Source of the DNA: Herminiimonas sp.
GTDB taxonomy: Bacteria > Pseudomonadota > Gammaproteobacteria > Burkholderiales > Burkholderiaceae_D
DNA: 47,399 bases
Direction of reading: 5' to 3'
Assembly: GCA_014377845.1 (NCBI GenBank)
Contig: JACMOV010000162.1
Span: 1 to 47,399, forward strand
Below are positions 9,158-18,393 of the stretch, piece by piece (position 1 is the first letter of the stretch; each line of letters starts with the position of its first letter). The notes under the pieces are model-generated. The model was not told the DNA's origin. It did not search any database and worked only from the letters and a program-made list of their open reading frames with translations. The translations under genes and the position numbers were made by a program.

Positions 9158-9529
9158 CTACCGCAGTCCAAGCCAGAGCCCGGCGGGGACGAAGCCGATC
9201 GCCGCGAGATTCCCGAGCAGGACGATCGCCGCGACCTTGTCCGGCTCCTGCTGGTAACGCTCGGCGACCATGAAGCAAAATACTGCCGGCGGCAAGGCGG
9301 CAAACAGGTACATCTGTCCGCGTTGCATGGCCGTCAGCGGTAGCACCTGGTCCAGCAACCATGCCACCAGCAGTCCTGCCAGCGGACACAGCACGTCCAT
9401 GCTGACCCGATTGATGGCCGCCATGTCGGTCTGTACCGTCGCGCCGCGCATGCGGGCATATCCACAGCCGAGCGCGATGATCATGAAGACGGGCACGATG
9501 ATGCCCAGGATCCGTTCCAGCACCTGCAT
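9158..9529 (-). CDS. Internally deleted AEC-family permease remnant
   Basis: The auxin efflux carrier (AEC) family comprises ten-helix permeases of about 300 residues. This product has only 123 residues. Residues 1-50 look like the family N-terminus (first helix GIIVPVFMIIALGCGYA, then NRVSMDVLCPL). From about residue 51 it continues as the family C-terminus (AGLLVAWLLDQVLP, RGQMYLFAALPPAVFCFMVAERY, then a last hydrophobic helix GNLAAIGFVPAGLWLGL). The middle of about 180 residues is missing, yet the frame stays open and a GGAAG ribosome site precedes the ATG. It is best read as an in-frame internal deletion: either a decaying gene or a three- to four-helix mini-protein. Transport activity is unlikely. 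The family call is from memory of conserved segments, and the junction position is approximate. Confidence 0.6.
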   Translation of the reverse strand: MQVLERILGIIVPVFMIIALGCGYARMRGATVQTDMAAINRVSMDVLCPLAGLLVAWLLDQVLPLTAMQRGQMYLFAALPPAVFCFMVAERYQQEPDKVAAIVLLGNLAAIGFVPAGLWLGLR

Positions 9530-9569
9530 TTCGTTCGTCTTCCAGTGTGCGGCGATGGCGGCTGGCACG

Positions 9570-10505
9570 CTATTGTGCCGCGATTGCCGCCTTTTCCGGG
9601 AGGGGCATCGTACCACCCACCATAATGCGGCCGCCATCGGACTTGACGAATTGCTCGACCAGATCCAGGGTCGGTGCGAGGCCACGCAGCGGCCGGGCGA
9701 GCGATCCGACCAGGCTGGTGTGGCTGGTGTGCTCGGTGTAGACCGTCTCGACCTTGATCCCGGCATCCTGCAGCTTGGCCGACAGGCCGCCGGTGTTGCG
9801 GGTGGGGTCGACCAGACTGTCGCTGCGGGAAGCAATCAGCAGTGCCGGCGGCGCGCCGGTGGTCACGTGGTTGATCGGCTGCGATTCGGCTGGCGTGTTC
9901 GGATAGAAGAATACCGGCCGCACGATCTCGTCCTTGATCGGGATGAAGTCATACGGCCCCGCCAGCCCGATCCAGCCGCGCAGCATGGCTGGCGAAGTAC
10001 CCGCCTTGCCGAGCCACCGATCATCGAGCGCCACCATCGCCGCGTTGTAGGCGCCGGCGCTGTGACCCATGACAAACAGGCGCTTCGGATCGCCGCCATA
10101 GCGCCGGATCTCCTTGGCGGTCCACGCGACCGCGGCGCCTGAATCGACCAGGAAGTCGGGATAGCGCACCTGCGGATAGAGCCGGTAATCCGCGATGACC
10201 GCGAGGATGCCGCGCGAGGCCAGCGCTTCGCCGACGAACTTGTAATCCTTGCGGCTGCCGCTGCTCCAGCTGCCACCATAAAAAAACACCACCACCGGCG
10301 CCAGTCCCTGCACCGTCCCACGCGCCGGCGCATAGATATCGAGCCGGTCGCGCGGATCGCTGCCGAAGGCGAGGTCGTCGGTCCGGCTATAGGTGCTTTC
10401 AGGCGTCAGCGCATTGATTGTCTGCAACGGCGAGCAGGCGGCAATCGCACTCAGCAGGAGCACGCCGGCAACCAGCATGAGCGTGATTTTCAGAGGTGTC
10501 GACAT
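9570..10505 (-). CDS. Lipoprotein alpha/beta hydrolase (carboxylesterase-like)
   Basis: This 311-residue alpha/beta hydrolase of the acetyl-esterase/BD-FAE type is predicted to cut carboxylic esters. It has an N-terminal membrane signal ending in a lipobox (SAIAAC, Cys24), so it should be a lipoprotein facing the periplasm. The oxyanion-hole segment VVVFFYGGSWSSG and the nucleophile elbow GHSAGA are clear. Asp and His candidates are in ASRSDSLVDP and in EHTSHTSLVGS. The substrate is unknown. The ATG at 10503-10505 has an AAAGG site about ten bases upstream. It lies between the AEC remnant (40 bases downstream) and the cation antiporter gene (157 bases upstream), all on the minus strand, and could be co-transcribed with either. 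Confidence 0.85.
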   Translation of the reverse strand: MSTPLKITLMLVAGVLLLSAIAACSPLQTINALTPESTYSRTDDLAFGSDPRDRLDIYAPARGTVQGLAPVVVFFYGGSWSSGSRKDYKFVGEALASRGILAVIADYRLYPQVRYPDFLVDSGAAVAWTAKEIRRYGGDPKRLFVMGHSAGAYNAAMVALDDRWLGKAGTSPAMLRGWIGLAGPYDFIPIKDEIVRPVFFYPNTPAESQPINHVTTGAPPALLIASRSDSLVDPTRNTGGLSAKLQDAGIKVETVYTEHTSHTSLVGSLARPLRGLAPTLDLVEQFVKSDGGRIMVGGTMPLPEKAAIAAQ

Positions 10506-10662
10506 GGGACAGCGGCCTTTGGGAAAATAACAGCGAAAGAGACACGGAATGCACAGCGTTGCGCCCGCTCCGGGCACAGGCCTACACAGCAACGTTCCGC
10601 AGCGGATACAGGGAATACGTAATGTAGCGGCAAACAGATTCGCGCGTCGCGCGCTGGTCCGT

Positions 10663-12648
10663 TCAGCCCTTGAGAAGCCGTGTCTCGCCCAAGGCGACTG
10701 CCGCCGCCGCCCCGCGCAGAACCAGTGTATCGCCTGCCTGCAGTACCGTGTCCGGTGTGACGTCGAGCCGATCCTTGGCACGCCGCAGCATGGTGATCTC
10801 GCAGCCGAGCCGGGCGATATGCAGCGTGGCCACTGTCTTGCCGGCCGCATGCGCATGCGCGCCCAGCGTCACGGAATGCAGCCTTACGTGCAGGTGGTCG
10901 GCATCTCCGGCATCGGCAACGCCATGGAAAAAACCACGCAGCGAGGCATAGCGCTCGTCGCGCGCCGCCTGTACCCGGTGCACCACCCGCCGCAGCGGCA
11001 CGCCCAGCAGCACCAGCGCATGCGAGGCCAGCATCAGGCTGCCCTCCATCAGTTCGGGCACGACTTCGGTGGCGCCGGCCGCGCGCAGCTTGTCGAGATC
11101 GCTGTCGTCGTGGCTGCGCACGATCACCGGCAGGCTCGGCGCCAGCTCGTGGGCGAAGTGCAGCACCTTCAAGGCCGAGGCGGTGTTTGTGTAGGTGATC
11201 ACCAGCGCGGCGGCGCGGTGGATACCGGCGGCAATCAGGCTTTCGCGCCGCGCGGCGTCGCCGTAGGAGACGGTAGCGCCGCTTGACTGCGCTTCCGATA
11301 CCCGGTCCGGCTCCAGGTCGAGCGCATGGTAGGCGATGTGTTCCTCTTCCAGCATGCGCGCCAGGTTCTGGCCGCTGCGCCCGAACCCGGCGATGATCAC
11401 GTGGCGCCGCGTGGTCATTGTGCGCGTGGCGATGCGGGTCAGGGTCAGCGACTGCTGCATCCATTCGTTGGCAGACAGCTTCAGGACGATGGCGTCGGAG
11501 CGGGCGATGATGAATGGTGCCGCCAGCATCGACAGCACCATCGACGCCAGGATCATCTGCACCAGCAGCGGATCGAGCAGGTTCAGGCCGCCGGCCTGAT
11601 TCAGTAGCACGAAACCGAATTCGCCGGCCTGCGCCAGTCCGAGGCCGGTGCGCAGCGCGACGCCGGTGGACGCGCCGAAGAATTTTGCCAGCGCGGCGAT
11701 CAGACCGAACTTCATGAGCACCGGGCCGATCAGCAACAGCAGCACCAGCCACCAGTTCTGCAGGACCAGCGGCACATTGAGCAGCATGCCGATGGTGATG
11801 AAGAACAGGCCTAGCAGGACGTCGCGAAACGGCTTGATGTCTTCCTCAACCTGATGCCGGTATTCGGTTTCCGAGATCAGCATGCCGGCGACGAATGCGC
11901 CGAGCGCCAGCGACAGGCCCGCGCGCTCGGTGATCCAGGCCGCGCCCAGGGTGATGAGCAGGAGGTTGAGCATGAAAAGTTCCTGCGACCGGCGCTTGAC
12001 CACCACCCGGAACCAGCTGCGCAACAGGCGCTGCCCGAGAAACAGCAGCAGGATCAGCACCACGATGGCCTTGAAAGTGGCCCAGGCCAGCGTCGCCATC
12101 AGGTCGCCACCAGGATGCGTGACGGCCGGCACGATGATCAGAATCGGCACCAGCGCCAGATCCTGGAACAGCAGCACGCTCATGATGCGCTGGCCGTGTT
12201 CGCTTTCCAGCTCCAGCCGCTCGGTCAGCATTTTCGAGACGATCGCGGTCGACGACATCGCCAAGGCACCGCCAAGCGCGAACGCGGCCTGCCAACTGAT
12301 GTCGACGACATGCGGCAGGAAACGGCTGGCCAGCCAGCCGAACAGCATCGTCACGATCACCGTCAGCAGCACCTGCGCCAGGCCAAGCCCGAAGACGGTG
12401 CGCCGCATCGACATCAGCTTGGGCAAGGAGAATTCCAGCCCGATCGAAAACATCAGGAACACCACGCCGAATTCGGCCAGCGCATGGGTGGCGGCATTGT
12501 CCGGCGCCCACCCAAGCGCATGCGGGCCGATGGCGCTGCCGACCACCAGGTAGCCCAGCATCGGCGGCAGTTGCAGCATGCGAAAGGCGACCACGCCCAG
12601 CACGGCGGCGCCCAGCAACACCAGCGTCAGCTCAAGAGAAGAAAACAA
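10663..12648 (-). CDS. CPA2-family cation:proton antiporter with RCK domain (KefB/YbaL type)
   Basis: This 661-residue inner-membrane antiporter exchanges K+ or Na+ for protons. The first 390 residues are hydrophobic with about 12 membrane helices and contain the CPA2 signatures GYLVVGSAIGP, FMFS.GLEFSL-type LMFSIGLEFSLPKL and GGALAMSSTAI. They are followed by a Rossmann RCK/TrkA-N domain (HVIIAGFGRSGQNLARML, about 415-540) and a TrkA-C-type domain at the end (about 575-655). Such domains bind nucleotides or other ligands and gate the transport. The layout matches KefB/KefC and YbaL. No ancillary KefF/KefG oxidoreductase gene is adjacent, so YbaL is an equally good name. It is divergent from kdsD, with 108 bases between the two starts. 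Confidence 0.88.
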   Translation of the reverse strand: MFSSLELTLVLLGAAVLGVVAFRMLQLPPMLGYLVVGSAIGPHALGWAPDNAATHALAEFGVVFLMFSIGLEFSLPKLMSMRRTVFGLGLAQVLLTVIVTMLFGWLASRFLPHVVDISWQAAFALGGALAMSSTAIVSKMLTERLELESEHGQRIMSVLLFQDLALVPILIIVPAVTHPGGDLMATLAWATFKAIVVLILLLFLGQRLLRSWFRVVVKRRSQELFMLNLLLITLGAAWITERAGLSLALGAFVAGMLISETEYRHQVEEDIKPFRDVLLGLFFITIGMLLNVPLVLQNWWLVLLLLIGPVLMKFGLIAALAKFFGASTGVALRTGLGLAQAGEFGFVLLNQAGGLNLLDPLLVQMILASMVLSMLAAPFIIARSDAIVLKLSANEWMQQSLTLTRIATRTMTTRRHVIIAGFGRSGQNLARMLEEEHIAYHALDLEPDRVSEAQSSGATVSYGDAARRESLIAAGIHRAAALVITYTNTASALKVLHFAHELAPSLPVIVRSHDDSDLDKLRAAGATEVVPELMEGSLMLASHALVLLGVPLRRVVHRVQAARDERYASLRGFFHGVADAGDADHLHVRLHSVTLGAHAHAAGKTVATLHIARLGCEITMLRRAKDRLDVTPDTVLQAGDTLVLRGAAAAVALGETRLLKG

Positions 12649-12744
12649 GGAATGAAAAAGTCATGAGTGGGTGAAGGCGACTTGCGGGCGCTCAAGACAC
12701 AGTTTTTGTTGCGTCTGGCAAGTTTTTTGCTTTGCTTAATGGTT

Positions 12745-12750
12745 TATACT
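12745..12750 (+). promoter_or_regulatory. -10 element just before the kdsD start
   Basis: TATACT ends six bases before the kdsD ATG at 12757. The usual start point, seven bases after the hexamer, coincides with the A of the ATG, which would give a leaderless message. The -35 region is T-rich (12722-12728) but not consensus. Confidence 0.4.
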
Positions 12751-12756
12751 TTGGAG

Positions 12757-13785
12757 ATGAGTTTAACCCATGCAAAAACCTTGCCGACTGTATTAGACGC
12801 AACTGCCGCCCGCCGCGCGCTGGCGCTCGCACGCTCGACTCTACAGATTGAAGCAGATGCAGTCATCGGGCTGAAAGACAGGATCTCCGACAATCCCAAC
12901 GATCCTTTCGCCGGCGCGATCGGGCTATTGCTGGCCTGCACCGGCAGGGTCGTGGTGTCCGGGATCGGCAAATCCGGTCACATCGCCCGCAAGATCGCCT
13001 CTACCCTCGCCTCCACCGGGACGCCCGCGTTGTTCGTGCACGCAGCCGAAGCGTCGCACGGCGACCTCGGCATGATCACCGCGAGCGATGTCCTGATCGC
13101 GATCTCGAACTCCGGCGAAGCCGGCGAGCTGCTGGCAATCGTGCCGATCATCAAGCGCATGGGGGCGCACCTGATCGCCATGACCGGCAACGATGCTTCC
13201 AGCCTGGCGCGCCTGGCGCATGTGCACCTGAACGTGGGCGTATCGCAGGAAGCCTGCCCGCTCAACCTGGCGCCGACCGCCAGCACCACCGCAGCGCTGG
13301 CAATGGGCGACGCCCTGGCCGTGGCGCTGCTGGATGCACGCGGCTTCGGCGAGGAAGATTTCGCCCGCTCCCATCCGGGCGGCTCGATCGGCCGCCGGCT
13401 GCTGACGCACGTCCGCGACGTCATGCGTAGCGGCGATGCGATTCCGACCGTGACGGCCGAGGTCAGTCTGTCCGCGGCCCTGCTCGAAATCACCCGCAAG
13501 GGCATTGCCATGACGGCCGTGGTCGACGAACAGAGGCACCCGATCGGCGTGTTCACCGACGGCGACCTGCGCCGGCTGATCGAACATGTGCAGGATTTTA
13601 CAAAGCTGACGATTGCCGACGTGATGCATGCGGGGCCACGCACCATCGGCCCCGACCAGCTGGCCGTCGAAGCGGTCGAGATGATGGAGCGCTACCGGAT
13701 CAACCAGCTGCTGGTGGCCGATGCGCAGGGCATGCTGGTGGGCGCACTGCACATCCACGACCTGACGCGGGCCAAGGTCATCTGA
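12757..13785 (+). CDS. kdsD: Arabinose-5-phosphate isomerase
   Basis: KdsD converts ribulose 5-phosphate to arabinose 5-phosphate, the first committed step toward Kdo of lipopolysaccharide. The 342-residue product (E. coli 328) has a SIS sugar-isomerase domain (about 45-185; GIGKSGHIARKIASTLASTG, SNSGEAGELL, CPLNLAPTAST) and two CBS domains (about 220-340; DVMRSGDAIPTV, VFTDGDLRRLIE, ADVMHAGPRTI, YRINQLLV). The frame remains open upstream to 12667, but homology begins near MSLTHAKTL, so I use the ATG at 12757. GGAG lies immediately before it, too close to act as a normal ribosome site. It is the first gene of the run kdsD-kdsC-lptC-lptA-lptB-rpoN-hpf, and its TGA overlaps the kdsC ATG by one base. 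Confidence 0.95.
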   Translation: MSLTHAKTLPTVLDATAARRALALARSTLQIEADAVIGLKDRISDNPNDPFAGAIGLLLACTGRVVVSGIGKSGHIARKIASTLASTGTPALFVHAAEASHGDLGMITASDVLIAISNSGEAGELLAIVPIIKRMGAHLIAMTGNDASSLARLAHVHLNVGVSQEACPLNLAPTASTTAALAMGDALAVALLDARGFGEEDFARSHPGGSIGRRLLTHVRDVMRSGDAIPTVTAEVSLSAALLEITRKGIAMTAVVDEQRHPIGVFTDGDLRRLIEHVQDFTKLTIADVMHAGPRTIGPDQLAVEAVEMMERYRINQLLVADAQGMLVGALHIHDLTRAKVI

Positions 13786-14324
13786 TGCACGACATCCCTT
13801 TCGAAGCGGTGCAGGCGCGGGCGGCTGCGGTCCGGTTGATGGTATTCGACGTCGACGGCATCCTCACCGATGGCGGCCTGCATTTTGGCGCCGACGGAGA
13901 ACTGGTCAAGCGCTTCAGCGTGCTCGACGGCCACGGCATCAAGCTGCTGCAACAGGCCGGCATCGTCACGGCGATCATCAGCGCGCGGGCCTCGCCGATC
14001 GTGGTGCGCCGCGCCGCAGACCTCGGCATCGGCCATGTCATGCAGGGGGTGCACGACAAGCGCGCCGCCTTCGATCAGCTGTGCGCTGCCACCGGCACCA
14101 TGCCGGATGCCTGCGGCTTCATCGGCGACGACTGGATGGATCTGCCGGTGCTGACCCGGGTCGGCTTTGCGGCAAGCGTGCCGAACGCGCATGCAGAGGT
14201 ACGGGCCCGCGTGCATTACGTGACCACGGCAGCCGGCGGCAGCGGTGCGGCGCGCGAAGTGTGCGACCTGATCCTGCGCGCGCAGGGCAAGTACGAGGCG
14301 GCGCTCGCGTCGTACCTGACGTGA
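13785..14324 (+). CDS. kdsC: 3-deoxy-D-manno-octulosonate 8-phosphate phosphatase
   Basis: KdsC removes phosphate from Kdo 8-phosphate to give free Kdo for lipopolysaccharide core synthesis, in the cytoplasm. The 179-residue product is a small, cap-less HAD phosphatase. The catalytic motif is DVDGILTDG (nucleophile Asp in VFDVDG, about residues 23-29), motif II is in IISARAS, and the metal-binding motif III is GDDWMDLPVL. Its ATG overlaps the kdsD stop by one base and its TGA overlaps the lptC GTG start, so translation is probably coupled along the operon. Confidence 0.95.
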   Translation: MHDIPFEAVQARAAAVRLMVFDVDGILTDGGLHFGADGELVKRFSVLDGHGIKLLQQAGIVTAIISARASPIVVRRAADLGIGHVMQGVHDKRAAFDQLCAATGTMPDACGFIGDDWMDLPVLTRVGFAASVPNAHAEVRARVHYVTTAAGGSGAAREVCDLILRAQGKYEAALASYLT

Positions 14325-14947
14325 AGTCGCGTCGCACCTCGCATCGTTACCGGCTGGCGCTGCTGCTGGGCGGCGGCATCGGGCTGGCACTGGCCAGTTT
14401 CTGGCTGCTGCAGGTGATGCAGAAAGGCGTGACCGATACGTCGCCGGAAACGCACACCAACGAACCCGACTACTATGTGGAAAAATTCAACTTCGTGCGG
14501 ACCTCCACGATCGGCGACGCCCGCTACACCGTTTCCGGGGCGCGCATGATCCATCGCCCGAAAGACGATACTTACGAGATCACGCTGCCGGTCATTCACC
14601 ATTTCAGCAAGGACCGGGCGCCGATGATGATGCGCGCCGAGCGGGCAATCGCGGTTCCCGACAGCAGCAAGATCCACATGATCGACAAGGTCGATGTAGA
14701 CCGGCCCGCTTCCGCCGGCGCCGAGCACTTTCACATGAAGTCGGACTACCTGCTGATCCTGCCGGACGACGACGTGGTCCGGACCGACAAGCCGGTCGAT
14801 CTGATGCTGGGCACCGTCACCCTGACCGGCGCAGGCATGTACGTCAATAACGCCACGCGGGAATTCCGCCTCGCACACCAGGTCCATGGCGTCTATCCGC
14901 CGCAGGCGCTCGCCGCCAGGGCCGCCACTGCGGGAGCGGCTAAGTGA
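14321..14947 (+). CDS. lptC: LPS export inner-membrane-anchored protein LptC
   Basis: LptC is a bitopic inner-membrane protein that receives lipopolysaccharide from LptB2FG and passes it to LptA across the periplasm. The 208-residue product begins with a basic stretch (KSRRTSHRYR), then one membrane helix (LALLLGGGIGLALASFWLL, about 12-30), then a beta-rich periplasmic domain with FNFVRTSTIGDARYTVSGARMIH typical of the LptC jelly roll. The start is a GTG at 14321 that overlaps the kdsC stop (GTGA), which implies translational coupling. An ATG start would be further inside the protein and would lose the membrane anchor. The neighbours kdsC, lptA and lptB support the call. Confidence 0.92.
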   Translation: MKSRRTSHRYRLALLLGGGIGLALASFWLLQVMQKGVTDTSPETHTNEPDYYVEKFNFVRTSTIGDARYTVSGARMIHRPKDDTYEITLPVIHHFSKDRAPMMMRAERAIAVPDSSKIHMIDKVDVDRPASAGAEHFHMKSDYLLILPDDDVVRTDKPVDLMLGTVTLTGAGMYVNNATREFRLAHQVHGVYPPQALAARAATAGAAK

Positions 14948-15038
14948 TCGCCAAGCCTGCCGCCCGAGACGGCGAAGTGCCTGCACGCTGCCGCGTCGTC
15001 GTCCGCAGCAGGGTAACGCCGCATAACCTGGAATGTCC

Positions 15039-15587
15039 ATGAAACAAATTCTTTTAGCCTCGCTGTGCCTGCTCAATCTCGTCACCGCCAACCTCGCTTA
15101 TGCTGAAAAAGCGGACTCCGAGAAGGCGACCGACATCGCAGCCGACCAGATGACCTATGACGACGTCAAGCAGATCAACACCTTCATCGGTAATGTCATC
15201 CTGACGCGCGGCACCCTGCTGATGAAGGCTGGACGCGTGGTGGTGACGCAGGACCGCGCCGGCTATCAGTCGGCGACCTTGTACGCAGCGCCTGGCGCGC
15301 TGGCGACATTCCGTCAGAAGCGCGACGGCGGCCCCGACCTGTGGGTCGACGGCGAAGCAGAGCGCATCGAGTACGATGGCCGTGCCGAACTGGTCAAGCT
15401 GTTCACCCGGGCAAAACTGCGCCGCCTCGAAGGGGTGCGGCCAACCGACGAGATCCAGGGCGAATTCATTTCCTACGACAGCCGCGTCGAGTTCATCTCG
15501 GTCAACAACAATGCACCGGGCGCCGCACCTGGCACCGGACGCATCAAGGCGGTAATCCAGCCGCGCATCGAACCGAAGGCAAAGTAA
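15039..15587 (+). CDS. lptA: LPS transport periplasmic protein LptA
   Basis: LptA forms the periplasmic bridge that carries lipopolysaccharide from LptC to the outer-membrane LptD/E. The 182-residue product has a signal peptide ([20 protein letters not shown], cut after AYA) and an OstA-like beta jelly roll (about 30-165) with [23 protein letters not shown]-like core sequence (shown in parts: [34 protein letters not shown]). GGA is six bases before the ATG at 15039, which I prefer. A second ATG six bases upstream (15033) would add two residues. Its TAA overlaps the lptB ATG by one base. Confidence 0.93.
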   Translation: MKQILLASLCLLNLVTANLAYAEKADSEKATDIAADQMTYDDVKQINTFIGNVILTRGTLLMKAGRVVVTQDRAGYQSATLYAAPGALATFRQKRDGGPDLWVDGEAERIEYDGRAELVKLFTRAKLRRLEGVRPTDEIQGEFISYDSRVEFISVNNNAPGAAPGTGRIKAVIQPRIEPKAK

Positions 15588-16327
15588 TGGGCAGTACGTT
15601 AAGCGTGCGCGGCTTGCAGAAAAGTTATGGCGCGCGCCAGGTGGTGAGCGACGTCTCTCTGCAGGTAGAAAGCGGTGAAGTGGTCGGCCTGCTGGGGCCG
15701 AACGGCGCCGGCAAGACCACGTCGTTCTACATGATCGTCGGCCTGGTGCCGCTGGATGCGGGCGAGATCGAGCTCGACGGCGTCGGCATCTCGCGCTTGC
15801 CGATCCACCGGCGTGCGACGCTGGGTCTGTCCTACCTGCCGCAAGAGGCATCTGTCTTTCGCAAGCTCTCGGTCGAGGACAACATCCGCGCAGTGCTGGA
15901 GTTACAACGGGTCGACGGCAAGCCGATGTCGAAGGAAGCGCTCAACGCGCGGCTCGAGACGCTGCTCGAAGAGCTGCAGATCGAAAAGCTGCGTGACAAC
16001 CAGGCCCTGTCATTGTCCGGTGGCGAACGCCGCCGGGTCGAGATCGCCCGCGCGCTGGCGACCAATCCGCGCTTCGTGCTGCTGGATGAACCGTTCGCCG
16101 GCGTCGATCCGATCGCTGTGATCGAGATCCAGCGTATCGTAAGATTTCTCAAGGAACGCGGCATCGGCGTGCTGATCACCGACCACAACGTGCGCGAGAC
16201 CCTGGGCATCTGCGACCGCGCCTACATCATCAACCAGGGCGCGGTACTGGCCAGCGGCCAGCCCGATGACATCATCGCCGACGAGTCGGTGCGCCGGGTC
16301 TATCTCGGCGAACATTTCCGCATGTGA
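15587..16327 (+). CDS. lptB: LPS export ABC transporter ATP-binding protein LptB
   Basis: LptB is the cytoplasmic ATPase that powers extraction of lipopolysaccharide from the inner membrane with LptFG. The 246-residue product has all ABC motifs: Walker [10 protein letters not shown] (about 38-46), Q-loop in YLPQEASVF, signature [15 protein letters not shown], Walker [14 protein letters not shown], and the switch His in [18 protein letters not shown] and the C-terminal YLGEHFRM are characteristic of LptB. lptF and lptG are not in the window and normally lie elsewhere. It is translationally coupled to lptA and followed 19 bases later by rpoN. Confidence 0.96.
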   Translation: MGSTLSVRGLQKSYGARQVVSDVSLQVESGEVVGLLGPNGAGKTTSFYMIVGLVPLDAGEIELDGVGISRLPIHRRATLGLSYLPQEASVFRKLSVEDNIRAVLELQRVDGKPMSKEALNARLETLLEELQIEKLRDNQALSLSGGERRRVEIARALATNPRFVLLDEPFAGVDPIAVIEIQRIVRFLKERGIGVLITDHNVRETLGICDRAYIINQGAVLASGQPDDIIADESVRRVYLGEHFRM

Positions 16328-16346
16328 TGGCGGCCCGGCGGATCCC

Positions 16347-17822
16347 ATGAAACAGAGCCTACAACTCCGTGTCTCCCAGCACCTGGCATTGACGCCCCAG
16401 CTGCAGCAGTCGATCCGGCTGCTGCAGCTGTCGACGCTCGAACTGCACCAGGAGCTGGAGCAGATGTTGACCGACAATCCTCTGCTGGAGCGGGTCGACG
16501 ATCCGCTCGACCATTCGGTGCGGCTGTTGGCCGACGGCGCAATCGGTGCGGTCGGAACGACACCGGAGGGCGCCAGCGAAGACGCCAATTCGGCGCCGGC
16601 CGGCGACGGCGAAGGCAGCTTCGACGCGCCCGAAACGCCAGCCGCCGATACCAACGGCGAGGCGGAATGGAGCTTCGACGACGTGGCGCGCACCGCCAAG
16701 GCGCCCGATGACGACGACGCCCGTCCGCAACTCGAAGCGCAGGAGTCGACCCTGCGCGAGCACCTGCTGGAACAGATGCGCGTGACGGTGCGCGAACTGC
16801 GCGACCGCGCCCTGGTGGAGCTGATCATCGATGCGCTCGACGACAACGGCTACATGGAAGAATCGCTGGATGACATCCATGTCCGCATGCCGGAGGAACT
16901 GGAAATCGGCCTCGACGATCTGACGATTGCACTGAAGCTGGTCCAGAGTTTCGATCCGCCCGGCGTCGGCGCACGCGATGCGGCAGAATGCCTGGCGCTG
17001 CAGATCCGCAGAATGCCGCGGGTCGCCATGGTGACGCGGCGTCTGGCGCTCGCCATCGTCGAGAAGCATCTTGCCATGTTTGCGCAGCGCGACTTCAACA
17101 AGCTCAAGAAGGCGCTCGACTGCGACGACGAGGATCTGCGCGAGGCGCAATGCATCATCCGGCAGTGCAATCCGCATCCCGGCGCATCGTTCGCATCGGA
17201 TGCTTCGGACTACGTGGTGCCGGACGTGATCGTCAAGCGCACCCGCGGCGGCTGGCAGGTCATGCTCAACCACGACGTCATGCCGCGCCTGCGCATCAAC
17301 TCGCTCTACGCCAACATCCTCAAGCAGAGCAAGGGCGACGGCTCATTGACCTCGCAACTGCAGGAAGCCAAGTGGCTGATCAAGAACATGCGGCAGCGTT
17401 TCGACACGATCCTGCGTGTCGCACAGGCAATCGTTGATCGCCAGAGGAACTTTTTTTCGCATGGCGCTGTGGCAATGCGGCCCCTTGTCTTGCGCGAAAT
17501 TGCTGATACACTGGGTTTACACGAGAGCACCATTTCTCGTGTGACAACACAAAAATACATGCTTACCCCGCATGGAATGTTCGAACTGAAGTACTTCTTC
17601 GGAAGTCACGTGGCCACGGAAGCCGGTGGCGAAGCGTCATCCACCGCGATCCGGGCCCTGATCAAACAATTGATAGGAGCAGAAGACCCCAAGATTCCAT
17701 TCTCTGACAGCAAGATTGCAGACATGCTGGGAGAACAAGGCATGGTGGTCGCACGCCGCACCGTGGCGAAATACCGCGAAGCCCTGAAAATCCCTCCAGT
17801 AAATCTGCGCAAGTCCTTGTAG
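16347..17822 (+). CDS. rpoN: RNA polymerase sigma-54 factor
   Basis: RpoN directs RNA polymerase to -24/-12 promoters that need an AAA+ activator (nitrogen, motility, pili). The 491-residue product has the glutamine-rich activator-binding region I ([27 protein letters not shown]), an acidic region II (about 55-140), the core-binding domain, the helix-turn-helix segment ([15 protein letters not shown]) and the RpoN box [10 protein letters not shown] near the C-terminus. All parts are intact. The ATG at 16347 begins the conserved N-terminus; the frame is open further upstream inside lptB, but that is not part of the protein. It is downstream of lptB, as is common in proteobacteria. Confidence 0.97.
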   Translation: MKQSLQLRVSQHLALTPQLQQSIRLLQLSTLELHQELEQMLTDNPLLERVDDPLDHSVRLLADGAIGAVGTTPEGASEDANSAPAGDGEGSFDAPETPAADTNGEAEWSFDDVARTAKAPDDDDARPQLEAQESTLREHLLEQMRVTVRELRDRALVELIIDALDDNGYMEESLDDIHVRMPEELEIGLDDLTIALKLVQSFDPPGVGARDAAECLALQIRRMPRVAMVTRRLALAIVEKHLAMFAQRDFNKLKKALDCDDEDLREAQCIIRQCNPHPGASFASDASDYVVPDVIVKRTRGGWQVMLNHDVMPRLRINSLYANILKQSKGDGSLTSQLQEAKWLIKNMRQRFDTILRVAQAIVDRQRNFFSHGAVAMRPLVLREIADTLGLHESTISRVTTQKYMLTPHGMFELKYFFGSHVATEAGGEASSTAIRALIKQLIGAEDPKIPFSDSKIADMLGEQGMVVARRTVAKYREALKIPPVNLRKSL

Positions 17823-17858
17823 TTTTTGTAGTGTTGTTACCGTTGCTGTGTTCCGCAT

Positions 17859-17907
17859 GCATTGCATCTTCCCCATTGCATATTCTGCATTGCACCAGAT
17901 GCATTGC
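17859..17907 (+). repeat. Four 14-base-spaced CATTGC repeats before hpf
   Basis: GCATTGCA starts at 17859, 17887 and (as GCATTGCC) 17901, with CCATTGCA at 17873, so the period is exactly 14 bases over four units. The array lies in the 132-base gap between rpoN and hpf. The function is unknown. Confidence 0.6.
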
Positions 17908-17954
17908 CGCACGCACGTGCCGGGACCGCCAGCCACATCACTTAGGAGCGCTGT

Positions 17955-18311
17955 ATGAATCTGACAATCAGTGGACATCATCTCGAACTGACACCCGCCA
18001 TCCGCGAATACGTGCAGGCAAAACTGGAACGCATCAAACGCCATTTCGATCATGTCATTGATATCGCGGTCATCCTGACCGTCGATAAGCTCCCGGAAAA
18101 AGAAAAGCGACAGAAGGCCGAAATCAACCTGCGGGTACGCGGCAAGGACCTGCATGCCGAAAGCATTGCACACGACCTTTACGCCGCCATCGACGCCCTG
18201 ATCGACAAGCTCGATCGGCAGGTCATCAAGTACAAGACCAAGATTCAGGACCACCAGCACGACGCGATCAAATATCTGCCGGAGCCGTCCGCCGCCGCCG
18301 GCGCAGCCTGA
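17955..18311 (+). CDS. hpf: Ribosome hibernation promoting factor, short form (HPF/RaiA family)
   Basis: HPF binds the 30S subunit between the A and P sites and drives dormant 70S/100S ribosome formation in slow growth. The 118-residue product is of the short class. It begins [20 protein letters not shown], has the beta-alpha-beta-beta-beta-alpha fold sequence [15 protein letters not shown] and ends in a charged helix ([20 protein letters not shown]). An AGGAG ribosome site is well placed before the ATG. It follows rpoN, the usual order. In many relatives ptsN and hprK come next, but here a terminator and an unrelated hydrolase gene follow. Confidence 0.94.
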   Translation: MNLTISGHHLELTPAIREYVQAKLERIKRHFDHVIDIAVILTVDKLPEKEKRQKAEINLRVRGKDLHAESIAHDLYAAIDALIDKLDRQVIKYKTKIQDHQHDAIKYLPEPSAAAGAA

Positions 18312-18368
18312 CGATCTTCTGGAACAAAATCAGACTCCAGGCCGCAGCGTCGGCCCGATAGTCATCGC

Positions 18369-18393
18369 AAGGGCGCAGCAACGCGCCCTTTTT
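18369..18393 (+). terminator. Rho-independent terminator after hpf
   Basis: AAGGGCGC (18369-18376) pairs with GCGCCCTT (18383-18390) around a six-base loop, followed by further T residues. It would end the kdsD-to-hpf transcript. Confidence 0.8.

Noticed and set aside
9563-9579. Sigma-54-like TGGCACG sequence near the esterase stop codon
   Set aside because: The -12 part does not fit TTGC at the required spacing and no gene starts downstream; the bases form a small GGCAC/GTGCC palindrome instead.
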